Positions 33,061-44,929 of a stretch of DNA of 64,000 nt are shown here, one piece after another (position 1 is the stretch's first letter; every line of letters begins with the position of its first letter). The stretch lies in the NCBI GenBank assembly GCA_946902875.1, contig OX336344.1:22093791-22157790 (forward strand), in the 5' to 3' direction. The notes under the pieces were generated by a model. The model was not told where the DNA came from, did not search any database, and saw nothing but the letters and a program-made list of their open reading frames with translations. A program made the translations under genes and the position numbers. Source of the DNA: Nematopogon swammerdamellus (Eukaryota; Arthropoda; Insecta; Lepidoptera; Adelidae).

Positions 33061-33844
33061 TTGTGATGTGGACTTATTCAGCAATTTGCAGTCTGACACA
33101 TATGGCGAATAATTCTGTACCACTTCAATCGATTTCGATTATTCGATTTCGATTATTCTTTTTTATGTAATATTACTAATAATATTACTAAAAAGAATGA
33201 AATAAAAACTGTTTGAAAAAACATAAAACCAATTTCCAAAAAAAACAAACTAAAAAGTATTAAATACCCAATATTTTGAAATTTTCTCTGTCCTGTTGAA
33301 ATACATGAATCGATATTTACTAGTGATACATATTCGGACCCTTGTTTCATGAATATTCTAAATTTGAAATTTTTTATCTTTTCCGACCGGCCAGGTGCGC
33401 TTAATTTATTATGGTACCTGACCGGTACCTACTGTACCGAGTACCATCGAGCTGGTCTGATGATGGAGACAGAAGGTGGCCATAGGAACTCCTAAACTAC
33501 ACATGATAAACCCATCGTGTTTGGGCTCGTTGCATTTGTCTTCACGAGAAATTTACTTTAGACCTAAGAGATTCTCAATTCGACGGTATGTTTTCTTTTT
33601 TTGGATGTTTGTTACGCGATTACTCCGTTAATTGTGGGCCGATTTTGAAAATTCTTTTTTTTTTATTTGAAAGGGGATAACCCTGAGGTTTTTGAAGTGA
33701 AAACTTCTTTAGCGGCTCTTGGCACTTTTTTAGGTGGGTAAAAATGTATAACTCGCGACATCGCGTCAGCGTCATTTTTAAAATGAAACCTTAAGTCATT
33801 GCGTTAAGGGTTAAGTTAGAGTGGCACGGGATCTGCCGGCACTC

Positions 33845-34050
33845 CCGGAGTGCAACTGTTAAGTAGGGTTCCGTAACACGTTTATGTCTGTCCATTCTAC
33901 TAAGTTCTGCAAAATGAATGTAGGGTTCCGTAACATATGCATGTCTATCCGTTCTACTAAATTTTACAATTTTCAACCAAGGTCCTCCGACGGTTATTTT
34001 ATAATAAAAGTAGGCTTCCGTAACACGTTTATGTCTGTCCATTCTACTAA
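33845..34050. repeat. Short tandem repeats of GGGTTCCGTAACAC unit
   Basis: Three units of about 55-120 bases containing TTCCGTAACACGTTTATGTC and CTGTCCATTCTACTAAGTTC precede a SINE. Copied at 37779-37984. Confidence 0.6.
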
Positions 34051-34057
34051 GTTCTGC

Positions 34058-34403
34058 AACATCACCTACAACGTCCGTGATGTCAGCCCATAACACCAGT
34101 GCCATGTCAGTGCTTCCCCCTTTGATCGTGCTGACTACACTGAACTGGTCGGAAAACACAAACTATTTACATAGCCGTTTCGACCGACGTTTAATACAGT
34201 GCGGTGGTACCAACCCGGGAAGGTTAAACCCTACCACCAAGTAAGATTACGAGGGAAGGGACTTACAGTTTTACGAGGAATCCGAACCTTGGTCAGCCTC
34301 CAACGGTCAGCGGTCACCCATCTAAGTACTGACCGCACCCAGCGTTGCTTAAAATTCAATAGCGACAGTTGACTGTCTGCACCACTGAGCTATCGAAGCT
34401 GAC
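34058..34403 (-). mobile_element. SINE family A with tRNA/5S head, reverse (copy in duplication 1)
   Basis: The poly-A tail is lost. The body is complete, then the 5S-like segment (CACCCATCTAAGTACTGACC, CACCCAGCGTTGCTTAAAAT) and the tRNA-like A box on the minus strand (CACTGAGCTATCGA). The duplicate is at 37992-38335. Confidence 0.75.
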
Positions 34404-34482
34404 GTGGTCCTATTTTAATTGGGTCAAGATCGGATTGGAAAGCGAGGCGGAATCGCGAGGCCGAAGGCCGAGCGATTCCGCC

Positions 34483-34900
34483 GAGTACATTAATAGCAAA
34501 AAATTACTAAAAAAACTGTGAAATAAAAAAAAAGTTTTAAAAAACATAAAACCGACTTCCTAAAAAAAGTAAAACTAAAAAACTATTTAAAATAAAAATA
34601 TAAAAACCGCCTTCAAAAATATATGAAATAAAAACCTAAAAAAAAAACGAACCCTAGAGTTGAAGGCGGTGCTAAAGCAAGCAAAAATGATGCATGAAAG
34701 AAAACATGAGTGGATGATAATATCCTTTGTGATTTGTGTAGCCTTTTTAGCACCGCCTTCAACTCTAGGGTTCGTTTTTTTTTAGGTTTTTATTTCATAT
34801 ATTTTTGAAGGCGGTTTTTATATTTTTATTTTAAATAGTTTTTTAGTTTTACTTTTTTTAGGAAGTCGGTTTTATGTTTTTTAAAACTTTTTTTTTGTTG
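34483..34900. mobile_element. Foldback element 1
   Basis: Long inverted arms (CGAACCCTAGAGTTGAAGGC against GCCTTCAACTCTAGGGTTCG, and outward CCGACTTCC against GGAAGTCGG) surround a loop of about 70 bases with ATGATGCATGAAAGAAAACA. Repeated at 38417-38834. Confidence 0.7.
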
Positions 34901-35129
34901 AGCCGATCCCTATTTCGTCAGAATACCCCCCATGTGGAAGCTATAAATACGTCCCTGCCCAGAAGTGAATGTTATTCACTTCTGGGACTGGAGGCTGGAG
35001 TCTGAAAAGGCAGCCAAGTTACTTTTCATTAGATACAATAGCCCAATCTTGAAATTTTCGTACTAAAAATTGATTGATCAATAAAAGATATTAAAAGCAT
35101 AATCTCTTTTATTCAAGGACTTAAACTAA

Positions 35130-35266
35130 CCGGCTCTTCAAGCAATCTTGTTAACATCCGCATCCGCATCCGCATCCGCGGATGTGAGCATCCAAAAATC
35201 CTCATCTGCATCCGTATCCGCGGATGTCAAATAAATCGCATCCGCAACATCCCTGGTCGGAAACCC
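35130..35266. mobile_element. GATGCGGATGT-rich element, copy 2
   Basis: Reverse version of the 25766 element, ending ATCCGCAACATCCCTG. Repeated at 39064-39200 in the tandem duplication. Confidence 0.45.
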
Positions 35267-35284
35267 CTCAACGTATACAATGTT

Positions 35285-36018
35285 CGTACGCGCTCGTTCT
35301 ATGCATACTGTTCCGTATCCATACGGAAGCCTATTACAAAGCCTACAACGTCTCTCTGTCAGTCTGTCTCTCTGTCCTTCCGCCTTAGGACTGTATCTTG
35401 TGAATCGTAATAGGTAGCCGGTTGAAATTTTCACAGAATATGTGTTATTATGGTGGATATAACAACAAACAATATAAAATATAGAAAATGTATGAAATAA
35501 AAAAAAATCGAACCCTAGAGTTGAAGTCGGTGCTAAAGAAGGTTACACAAATCACAAAGGATAGCATCCACTCATGTTGTCTTTCATGCATCATTTTTGC
35601 TTGCTTTAGCACCGCCTTCAACTCTAGGGTTCGATTTTTTTTATTTCATACATTTTTGAAGGCGGTTTTTATATTTTTTAAATATTTTTTTAGTTCACGG
35701 TTTTTTTTAGTAATTTTTTGCTATTAATGTACGCGGCGGAGTACTATTTTTGTTTGGTAGGTCGTACTGAAGTATGACCTACCAAACGAAAAAAGAATTT
35801 TCAAAATCAGCCCACAATTGACGGAGTAATCGCGTAACAAAAAAAAAAAAATAAACATACACTCGAATTGAGAACCTCCTCCTTTTGGGAAGTCGGTTAA
35901 AAAGGTCAAAATTAAGGGGGTTTCCCATACAAGAAGCACGTTTTTTTTTTCAAAGTGTTTTTTTGTAGTGCGGAAACCTAGTTGCGCGAGTCCAACTCGC
36001 ACTTGACCGGTTTTTTTG
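35285..36018 (-). mobile_element. Dispersed repeat D, reverse, split by foldback 2
   Basis: The 3' part (GTTCCGTATCCATACGGAAG, CTCTGTCAGTCTGTCTCTC) lies left of the foldback. The 5' part (CGAGTCCAACTCGCACTTGA then CCGG) lies right of it. Repeated at 39219-39952. Confidence 0.7.
35487..35740. mobile_element. Foldback element 2, loop inverted relative to element 1
   Basis: Arms AATCGAACCCTAGAGTTGAA and TTCAACTCTAGGGTTCGATT surround a loop carrying the element 1 loop in reverse (TGTCTTTCATGCATCATTTT). It is inserted in a reverse repeat D copy. Repeated at 39421-39674. Confidence 0.7.
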
Positions 36019-36273
36019 TCATGTCAGCACTTTGCCAAATTGCAAAATTGTCACTTCTAGCAGAGAGTGCGCTGTTCTTAGTTCTCTCTAGCGAGTGATC
36101 CGCTCTGGTTCACTTTGTCTGATTAAAAGCGGGATATGACGTCATAAAGGATTCAAGGGAATCGTACCGGAACATAATCGTTATGTTGATTGTGAAGGAT
36201 CTGAGAAGATCTTACGACGAGTGACGGTTATCCAATATGTATATGGGGTATTAAATTATACTGGAAATTGTAC

Positions 36274-36289
36274 CGTCATTGTACCGGAA
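36274..36289. other. 16-base filler at the duplication junction
   Basis: CGTCATTGTACCGGAA is absent from the copy 2 end. It repeats the adjacent ATTGTACCG, as if copied from nearby sequence during end joining. Confidence 0.7.
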
Positions 36290-39200
36290 TCTGCATCGTC
36301 AGCGGGAATCGCCCGCTGCTGGGCACATAACTCATGCAATGTGGTCAACAAAATATCCTTAGTTTAAGTTTAAGAGATATAGGCGAAAAGTAAAAAAAAA
36401 ATTGAGATTTTTGCCCACCCCCAAGTTAGCACAGAGTCTTCGAGGTCGAAAACTTAGGATAGTATTCCTAGTGTTCCCCCAAACAACCTGTAAAAGTTTC
36501 ATTAACTTCGGAATACTTTCCAGGTAAAAGTACATAACTGCTGGACTATATACTATATACAATTTTTTTTTTCGAATTCAACCTGCCTGCCACACAACTA
36601 TAGAACTTTCAGTATCGGTACCCCTCTAGGCCGAAATACAGAACGACTCAACAGGAACACTATAATCTTATTTTTAACCGACTTCCAAAAAAGGAGGAGG
36701 TTCTCAATTCGTCTGTATGTTTTTTTTTTTTTTTTTTTTATTTTTTTTTGTATGTTTGTAACACGATTTCTCCGTCAATTGAGGGCCGATTTAGAAAATT
36801 CTTTTTTTGTTAGTTAGGTCATACTTCCGAGGTGGTCCCATTTCAATTTTATCGAAATTGGTTCAGTGGTTTTCGAAAAATCAGCATAATACTATGGTGT
36901 GTGGTTACCTTCAGCAAAACTTGTGATGTGGTCGTTTTCGGCAATTTTCAGTTTGATAAATTAGTATGGTGTGTGGTTACCTTCAGCAAAACATTTGTGA
37001 TGTGGACTTATTCAGCAATTTGCAGTCTGACACATATGGCGAATAATTCTGTACCACTTCAATCGATTTCGATTATTCGATTTCGATTATTCTTTTTTAT
37101 GTAATATTACTAATAATATTACTAAAAAGAATGAAATAAAAACTGTTTGAAAAAACATAAAACCAATTTCCAAAAAAAACAAACTAAAAAGTATTAAATA
37201 CCCAATATTTTGAAATTTTCTCTGTCCTGTTGAAATACATGAATCGATATTTACTAGTGATACATATTCGGACCCTTGTTTCATGAATATTCTAAATTTG
37301 AAATTTTTTATCTTTTCCGACCGGCCAGGTGCGCTTAATTTATTATGGTACCTGACCGGTACCTACTGTACCGAGTACCATCGAGCTGGTCTGATGATGG
37401 AGACAGAAGGTGGCCATAGGAACTCCTAAACTACACATGATAAACCCATCGTGTTTGGGCTCGTTGCATTTGTCTTCACGAGAAATTTACTTTAGACCTA
37501 AGAGATTCTCAATTCGACGGTATGTTTTCTTTTTTTGGATGTTTGTTACGCGATTACTCCGTTAATTGTGGGCCGATTTTGAAAATTCTTTTTTTTTTAT
37601 TTGAAAGGGGATAACCCTGAGGTTTTTGAAGTGAAAACTTCTTTAGCGGCTCTTGGCACTTTTTTAGGTGGGTAAAAATGTATAACTCGCGACATCGCGT
37701 CAGCGTCATTTTTAAAATGAAACCTTAAGTCATTGCGTTAAGGGTTAAGTTAGAGTGGCACGGGATCTGCCGGCACTCCCGGAGTGCAACTGTTAAGTAG
37801 GGTTCCGTAACACGTTTATGTCTGTCCATTCTACTAAGTTCTGCAAAATGAATGTAGGGTTCCGTAACATATGCATGTCTATCCGTTCTACTAAATTTTA
37901 CAATTTTCAACCAAGGTCCTCCGACGGTTATTTTATAATAAAAGTAGGCTTCCGTAACACGTTTATGTCTGTCCATTCTACTAAGTTCTGCAACATCACC
38001 TACAACGTCCGTGATGTCAGCCCATAACACCAGTGCCATGTCAGTGCTTCCCCCTTTGATCGTGCTGACTACACTGAACTGGTCGGAAAACACAAACTAT
38101 TTACATAGCCGTTTCGACCGACGTTTAATACAGTGCGGTGGTACCAACCCGGGAAGGTTAAACCCTACCACCAAGTAAGATTACGAGGGAAGGGACTTAC
38201 AGTTTTACGAGGAATCCGAACCTTGGTCAGCCTCCAACGGTCAGCGGTCACCCATCTAAGTACTGACCGCACCCAGCGTTGCTTAAAATTCAATAGCGAC
38301 AGTTGACTGTCTGCACCACTGAGCTATCGAAGCTGACGTGGTCCTATTTTAATTGGGTCAAGATCGGATTGGAAAGCGAGGCGGAATCGCGAGGCCGAAG
38401 GCCGAGCGATTCCGCCGAGTACATTAATAGCAAAAAATTACTAAAAAAACTGTGAAATAAAAAAAAAGTTTTAAAAAACATAAAACCGACTTCCTAAAAA
38501 AAGTAAAACTAAAAAACTATTTAAAATAAAAATATAAAAACCGCCTTCAAAAATATATGAAATAAAAACCTAAAAAAAAAACGAACCCTAGAGTTGAAGG
38601 CGGTGCTAAAGCAAGCAAAAATGATGCATGAAAGAAAACATGAGTGGATGATAATATCCTTTGTGATTTGTGTAGCCTTTTTAGCACCGCCTTCAACTCT
38701 AGGGTTCGTTTTTTTTTAGGTTTTTATTTCATATATTTTTGAAGGCGGTTTTTATATTTTTATTTTAAATAGTTTTTTAGTTTTACTTTTTTTAGGAAGT
38801 CGGTTTTATGTTTTTTAAAACTTTTTTTTTGTTGAGCCGATCCCTATTTCGTCAGAATACCCCCCATGTGGAAGCTATAAATACGTCCCTGCCCAGAAGT
38901 GAATGTTATTCACTTCTGGGACTGGAGGCTGGAGTCTGAAAAGGCAGCCAAGTTACTTTTCATTAGATACAATAGCCCAATCTTGAAATTTTCGTACTAA
39001 AAATTGATTGATCAATAAAAGATATTAAAAGCATAATCTCTTTTATTCAAGGACTTAAACTAACCGGCTCTTCAAGCAATCTTGTTAACATCCGCATCCG
39101 CATCCGCATCCGCGGATGTGAGCATCCAAAAATCCTCATCTGCATCCGTATCCGCGGATGTCAAATAAATCGCATCCGCAACATCCCTGGTCGGAAACCC

Positions 39201-40205
39201 CTCAACGTATACAATGTTCGTACGCGCTCGTTCTATGCATACTGTTCCGTATCCATACGGAAGCCTATTACAAAGCCTACAACGTCTCTCTGTCAGTCTG
39301 TCTCTCTGTCCTTCCGCCTTAGGACTGTATCTTGTGAATCGTAATAGGTAGCCGGTTGAAATTTTCACAGAATATGTGTTATTATGGTGGATATAACAAC
39401 AAACAATATAAAATATAGAAAATGTATGAAATAAAAAAAAATCGAACCCTAGAGTTGAAGTCGGTGCTAAAGAAGGTTACACAAATCACAAAGGATAGCA
39501 TCCACTCATGTTGTCTTTCATGCATCATTTTTGCTTGCTTTAGCACCGCCTTCAACTCTAGGGTTCGATTTTTTTTATTTCATACATTTTTGAAGGCGGT
39601 TTTTATATTTTTTAAATATTTTTTTAGTTCACGGTTTTTTTTAGTAATTTTTTGCTATTAATGTACGCGGCGGAGTACTATTTTTGTTTGGTAGGTCGTA
39701 CTGAAGTATGACCTACCAAACGAAAAAAGAATTTTCAAAATCAGCCCACAATTGACGGAGTAATCGCGTAACAAAAAAAAAAAAATAAACATACACTCGA
39801 ATTGAGAACCTCCTCCTTTTGGGAAGTCGGTTAAAAAGGTCAAAATTAAGGGGGTTTCCCATACAAGAAGCACGTTTTTTTTTTCAAAGTGTTTTTTTGT
39901 AGTGCGGAAACCTAGTTGCGCGAGTCCAACTCGCACTTGACCGGTTTTTTTGTCATGTCAGCACTTTGCCAAATTGCAAAATTGTCACTTCTAGCAGAGA
40001 GTGCGCTGTTCTTAGTTCTCTCTAGCGAGTGATCCGCTCTGGTTCACTTTGTCTGATTAAGCGGGATATGACGTCATAAAGGATTCAAGGGAATCGTACC
40101 GGAACATAATCGTTATGTTGATTGTGAAGGATCTGAGAAGATCTTACGACGAGTGACGGTTATCCAATATGTATATGGGGTATTAAATTATACTGGAAAT
40201 TGTAC
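36290..40205. repeat. Tandem duplication, copy 2 (about 3916 bp)
   Basis: Nearly identical to copy 1 at a shift of 3936, then 3934, then 3932 bases. It includes a 43-base LTR stub (36290-36332) plus CATG, a second hAT right end (38889) and second copies of the SINE and foldbacks. A haplotype or assembly duplication cannot be excluded without reads. Confidence 0.95.
37992..38335 (-). mobile_element. SINE family A with tRNA/5S head, reverse (copy in duplication 2)
   Basis: The same insertion as 34058-34403, carried along in the tandem duplication. Confidence 0.75.
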
Positions 40206-40215
40206 TTCTTTAAGA

Positions 40216-40545
40216 GTTTTTTTTAAGGAAACTGACACGGTTGGCTACATCACCTACAAGTTACAACATCCGTGATGTCAGCCCATAACACCGGGTGAAC
40301 TAAGGTACCATGTCAGTGCTTCCCTTCATTTCATATCGGCTGCAGTGAACTGGACGGAAAGCACGAACTATTTACATAGCCGTTTCGACCGACGTTTCGA
40401 TCAGTGCGGTGGTATCAACCCGGGCGGGATAATCTCTACCACCTAGTAAGGTAAGAAGGGAAGGGACCTACAGTTTAACGTGGAATCCGAACCACGGTCA
40501 GCCTCCGACGGTCGGTCAGCATCACTGTGCTACCGAGGCTGACAA
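40216..40545 (-). mobile_element. SINE family A, reverse
   Basis: It starts 10 bases after the duplication end. AAGGAAACTGACACGGTTGG, full body, GAACCACGGTCAGCCTCCGA and a shortened tRNA-like start (GTGCTACCGAGGCTGA). Confidence 0.75.
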
Positions 40546-40589
40546 AAGACTTATGGGTAAAAGTACAAGATACCGCGCTAAAGGGCGAC

Positions 40590-40705
40590 AGGGGCGTTAA
40601 ACACGACCGAAGGGAAGCACTGACATGGCACCTAGTTCACCAAGGTGTTATGGGCTGACATCACGGATGTTGTAGGTGATGTAGCCAACAACCGTGATGG
40701 GTACA
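40590..40705 (+). mobile_element. SINE family A 3' part, forward
   Basis: CACGACCGAAGGGAAGCACT through GATGTTGTAGGTGATGTAGC. It lies opposite the copy just upstream, forming a partial inverted pair. Confidence 0.65.
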
Positions 40706-40956
40706 AGCATGTAGTTACAGCAATTCCTAAAAGACGAATCCGCCATCAACGGACACTTAAAAGAGAATTAAGTTTTTGAATACGGTTGAAATCTTCAAAA
40801 ATAATTTCATCTTGAAAGATAATATGCCCACTTACGACAGCAATACGATCCTCAATGAGGCCTCGTTTACATTAGTCGAGTAGCCGGCAGCGTTAGTAGG
40901 GAGAATGGTAACTTGACACTCAATATGGGTTTTTAAATTACCGTGATTGTTAGACA

Positions 40957-41198
40957 TTATTTTTAAACAAAACAGCTTTACTCACGGTTCTTCACGAGCT
41001 ATGTGGCTCGACGTTTCGGGCCAAGCGTATGGCCCATCATCATGAGCACTCTGCCTGGTGCGACCTGGTGGTGATTTCTCTGCCAACCGTCGCTCCAGGC
41101 AGAGTGCTCATGATGATGGGCCATACGCTTGGCCCGAAATGTCGAGCCACATAGCTCGTGAAGAACGATGAGTAAAGCTGTTTTGTTTAAAAATAATT
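40957..41198. mobile_element. Palindromic MITE, about 105-base arms
   Basis: ACAAAACAGCTTTACTCA against TGAGTAAAGCTGTTTTGT, and GGCCCATCATCATGAGCACT against AGTGCTCATGATGATGGGCC. The loop is about 45 bases. One side has CGACGTTTCGGGCC and the other GGCCCGAAATGTCG. A partial relative lies at 57470-57600. Confidence 0.75.
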
Positions 41199-41360
41199 AT
41201 TGGCACTCAATAGTTTAAACAGACTACCTAGTTAAATATCTTCATACAAGCGCGCCGATTTCGCACTCACACAAGCGCGCGCCAACGCACGCTGTTGGAG
41301 TGGAATACAAATTTCGATTAAAATGTCAAGTTGATTTCTACGTAGTAGGTCCGGCAGCAT

Positions 41361-41739
41361 ATTTCCAAAGTCTAGTATGCGAGTTGCTCTGATTGGTCGT
41401 TCTAACTTTGGCGGGAAATATAAATTTCGGAAGTATTTCCGAAAATAAAGTTTTCTTAGGTGGTTATAAGAAAAAATAACCATAACCTAATTTTAACACC
41501 CTAACATTGCTTTAAAAAAAACAAAACAAATTTTGGCAAAATGGAAACGAACCCATGGCCGATATCGAAAAAATAAAAACGCTACACTCTACCACTGAGC
41601 CACCAAAGTACATAAATGACCATACGAATATCGGATTCACTTAATTGCCGGAGCCGGAGCCAGACTCGTTTATATTTCCCGCCAAAGTTAGAACGACCAA
41701 CCAATCAGAGCAACTCGCATACTAGACTTTGTAAATATG
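41361..41739. mobile_element. Element with about 63-70-base inverted arms
   Basis: The arm TAGTATGCGAGTTGCTCTGA (left) is inverted at TCAGAGCAACTCGCATACTA (right). Arms also share TTGGCGGGAAATATA. About 245 bases separate the arms. No transposase. Confidence 0.6.
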
Positions 41740-42482
41740 CGGTCCCGTATGAGACATGGAGATGCCGAATGATGACAATAAATAGTGACGTGCAGAGTGA
41801 TGAGATGAGTGATCCCTCAGTATCTAACACGTGTCTTTTTAGGGTTCCGGGCCAAAATTGACAAAACGGAATAATATGTACTTTGGAATTACCTCGATGT
41901 CTCTCCGTTCCACCATGATGGGCATACTACCTGTCAATAGACTACTCAAATTTATTTATGTTCATGAGTAAGCAGATTACGTTGTCAGTATTTTTACAAA
42001 AATAAAACTTTTTAAATTGGCGAAAAATACCAAGAACTTACAGAGATATTTACAATCAAAGTTGAAGTAAAATGAATATACCTACTGCTAAACGCCCGAC
42101 GAGATTACCGCCCCCGCCGCGGGCACGGGCCCTGTATGACGTCACACCGCGCTAGTCACCGCCACAGCGTGCGGACGCTCTACAGCTTTGACGCTTTATT
42201 TATCGTTTATTAAAGTTTTAATCTAGTTTTTTGATTAAAACTTGAACATATCTGTTTTTGGAGACAGCCCATCCCTTCTCATGACTTTGACTACATACCA
42301 TTATGTTTTCGCAGAATTATCGTCTTCAGGTACTATTATAAAAAAAAATCGATGTAGATATTGTTGTTGATAGACATTTTGGAACAACAACACAATATTT
42401 ATAACACTGCTGCTTAGACAGACTGCTCACTTCGTGCGCTGTTTGCCATACAAGCGGCGCGGAGGCTTACTGGCGGGGGGGA

Positions 42483-42521
42483 TGACGGGGGAAGGGAGGG
42501 GGGGGGGGGGGGGGGGGGGAC
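42483..42521. repeat. Poly-G tract
   Basis: A run of G broken by one A early on. Length is unreliable in assemblies. Confidence 0.8.
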
Positions 42522-42802
42522 GCGCGGTGTGACGTCACTCTGGTATTCGCCGCGGTAGGTCGCCAGGGAGCTATCGGTTATTCCCGCGCTTTTAATTGCT
42601 TTGCTTTAAATTATTCTAACTTTAGCAATTCTTATCTTCTTATAGTATATCAATAATAATTATGCCAAAATTTTAGTTAGGAAAAGTTCTCTCCAAATAA
42701 AAATATTTAAAAAAATTGTGCAATAGTCTATTGTGTTAGTGTTGTGAGTTGTGACAGCCCTGGTGGCTCGGCGCAGCGTAGGTACCTAATTATTAAAAAA
42801 AA

Positions 42803-43135
42803 AAAACCGGCCAAGTGCGAGTCGAACTCGCGCACCGAGGTTTCCGTATCGCCATGTCACGGCTAGCGCCACTCACGCCATCTAGATGGCGTGTTATGAA
42901 ATGCTTCATTTTAATGTCATGATTAGTTAAAATGCTTCATAATCTATTCAGTAGATGGCGCGCGCGCATACACTTTTTGGTTTCTTCTATGGGAACCCCC
43001 GTGAATTTTTTACTTTTTCTTATTTTTATTATTTGTTGTTGTATCGGCCATAACAACAGATTTTTTGTGATGAAAATTTCAACGGGCTACCTATTACGGT
43101 TCAAGAGATTCAGCCCTCGGACAGACGGACGGACG

Positions 43136-43166
<31 letters not shown>

Positions 43167-43234
43167 AGGCAGACAGACAGACGGCGTAGGCTTAGTAATA
43201 GGGTCCCGTACCGGATACGGAACCCTAAAAACGG
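42803..43234 (+). mobile_element. Dispersed repeat D, complete
   Basis: CCGGCCAAGTGCGAGTCGAA at the start, CATCTAGATGGCGTGTTATG, ACGGTTCAAGAGATTCAGCC, (GGAC/AGAC)n repeats, and the end GATACGGAACCCTAAAAACG. The best full-length copy here. Confidence 0.75.
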
Positions 43235-43920
43235 GCCCTTTTACTATGCACTCACGCTACCAATTATGTAGAGTCCAGCCTGCCTTTTCTCTATCGGCGA
43301 TTATCGCAGAAATATGTATGTATTTATTATATTCTTTATTGAACACCAATTTATACAAATTAGGCACAATAGGTGAGCTTAATGCCGTGAGGCATTCTAT
43401 TTTAACCAACCTTTGGGATGTAGGAGAAGTATATGCAGGCGAACAAGAATAGTTTGTGGCAATGTATTAGGCAGTAATGCCATATGATAAATTACAAACG
43501 AATACTACATAAATACTTTAATACGCATATTATGTATATAATAGACTTACATATTATGTACAATGTACATTAATCAATGGTACCGTTGTTCAACACCATC
43601 AACTGGATGACAAGAGAGAGAGAGAGAGAGAGAAGAGGGGAGTTACTATAATGCAATATAAATGTATTTACTTCAGTCTGTAAGGATAGGAAAAGATTCT
43701 TCAAATTTGTGTTCAATACATTCATAGACGTAGTGGAGCGTAAATGCACGGACTGATTATAAATATGAAACAATAAGTTACTTAAACTACCTATTACCAT
43801 TAATGGTCCTCTCCATGGAGAAATACGTCTATGGTCCTCTCATAATGGGTATTTTTTCAAACTGTCCTGTCAATATGAGTAATATCCTATTAACCACTTG
43901 GTCCACGACAGTGGTTTAGT
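43235..43920. other. AT-rich DNA with (GA)n run, no gene
   Basis: A (GA)n microsatellite lies at 43614-43637. Short frames on both strands have no recognised domain. Confidence 0.45.
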
Positions 43921-43924
43921 TAAT

Positions 43925-44246
43925 TTTTTTTTTATGGTAGCTGACACGGTTGGCTACATCACCTACAACGTCCGTGATGTAAGCCCATAACACCGGGTGA
44001 ACTTGGTGCCACGTCAGTGCTTCCCTTCGGTCGTGCCGGCTACACTGAACTGGACGGAAAACACAAACTATTTACATAGCCGTTTCGACCGACCTTTCAT
44101 TCAGTGCAGTGGTATGTACCCGGGCGGGTTAAACCCTACCACCTAGTAATATAAGAAGGGATTCATATCCCTTAGTCGCCTTTTACGACATACACGGGGA
44201 GAGATGCAGTGGGGCTATTCTTTTAAAGTACCGGCCCCACACGGTA
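43925..44246 (-). mobile_element. SINE family A with H1 head, reverse
   Basis: A T-run, then ATGGTAGCTGACACGGTTGG, body, and H1 head ending CACACGGTAC. A short forward fragment of the same family lies at 44275-44345. Confidence 0.8.
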
Positions 44247-44489
44247 CATCATTGTTTGTATCATTGATACTCAGTTCGTGTTTTACATCTAGTTCAGTGT
44301 AGCCGGCACGGCCAATGGGAAGCACTGACATGGCACCTAACTTACGAGTGTTAAACTGTCTAAGGCCAATCTTCGTTTTATGAGATATTGCGTTTGTGGA
44401 CTCTATGTATGATATTAAAACAAAATTGACGATTTTTAGAAATCTTTTCTGTATGTATGTATACATATAAGGTCTTTCAAAATTAGTTC

Positions 44490-44529
44490 AGAGTACGCTA
44501 TGGGGGGGGGGGGGGGGGGGGGGGGGGGG
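44490..44529. repeat. Poly-G tract in the TIR
   Basis: A long G-run. The right TIR has only about 6-7 C, so the run has expanded or is a sequencing artefact. Confidence 0.7.
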
Positions 44530-44929
44530 TTCTGTATCGGAAATAGATCAGTTTTGAAGAACAAAGAATTTTTTTTTTACTAAAAAAGTTTTTTTAATGA
44601 AAAATGTAAAAAAAAATATTTTAGTAATCGTTTCAGTTTCATGCCAGGAACAAAAAAGTCTTCCAACACATAGATCTCTTTCTTTCAGAAATTGTGAAAA
44701 ACCACAATTCTAGTTTTATTAGTATGGAATAGAAAGAATTTGATTTTTTTTACCAACTTACACGTGTTATAATGGAGATGAAGACTTTTTTGTTACTGTT
44801 ATGAAACTGAATCGATTAGGCTATAAAAATCAACAACCAAAATACATAAAAAAATATTTTACATAAAAAAAAAGCCCAAGGTCCAAAAATATTTATATAG
44901 GTTTTACTCCCTATATTCTATACTAGCTG

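Larger units (their letters stand above)
26165..34957. mobile_element. hAT-type nonautonomous transposon, heavily interrupted
   Basis: The ends CAGGGACGTAT (26165) and ATACGTCCCTG (ending 34957) are inverted. They are flanked by the 8-bp direct repeat CCCAGAAG at 26157-26164 and 34958-34965. An 8-bp target duplication with CAGGG-type tips is the hallmark of hAT elements. The interior holds long inverted arms (26290-26745 against 27526-27762 plus 32401-32605), a SINE, LINE-like debris, an errantivirus-like provirus and foldback repeats. No transposase is seen. The left end contains a G-run/C-run palindrome (26179-26236) that may be misassembled in length. Confidence 0.55.
32354..36273. repeat. 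Tandem duplication, copy 1 (about 3920 bp)
   Basis: It begins 43 bases inside the 3' (rightmost) edge of the provirus 5' LTR. It covers the right hAT arm, several dispersed repeats and a SINE, passes the hAT end at 34957 and stops at 36273 in AT-rich DNA. It is followed by a 16-base filler and copy 2. Differences seen: 2 bases in a T-run (near 32800) and AAAA against AA near 36125. Confidence 0.95.

Noticed and set aside
35138..35434. 98-codon minus-strand frame with a TSADADADAD repeat
   Set aside because: It comes from GATGCGGATGT simple repeats at a transposon end and runs into repeat D.
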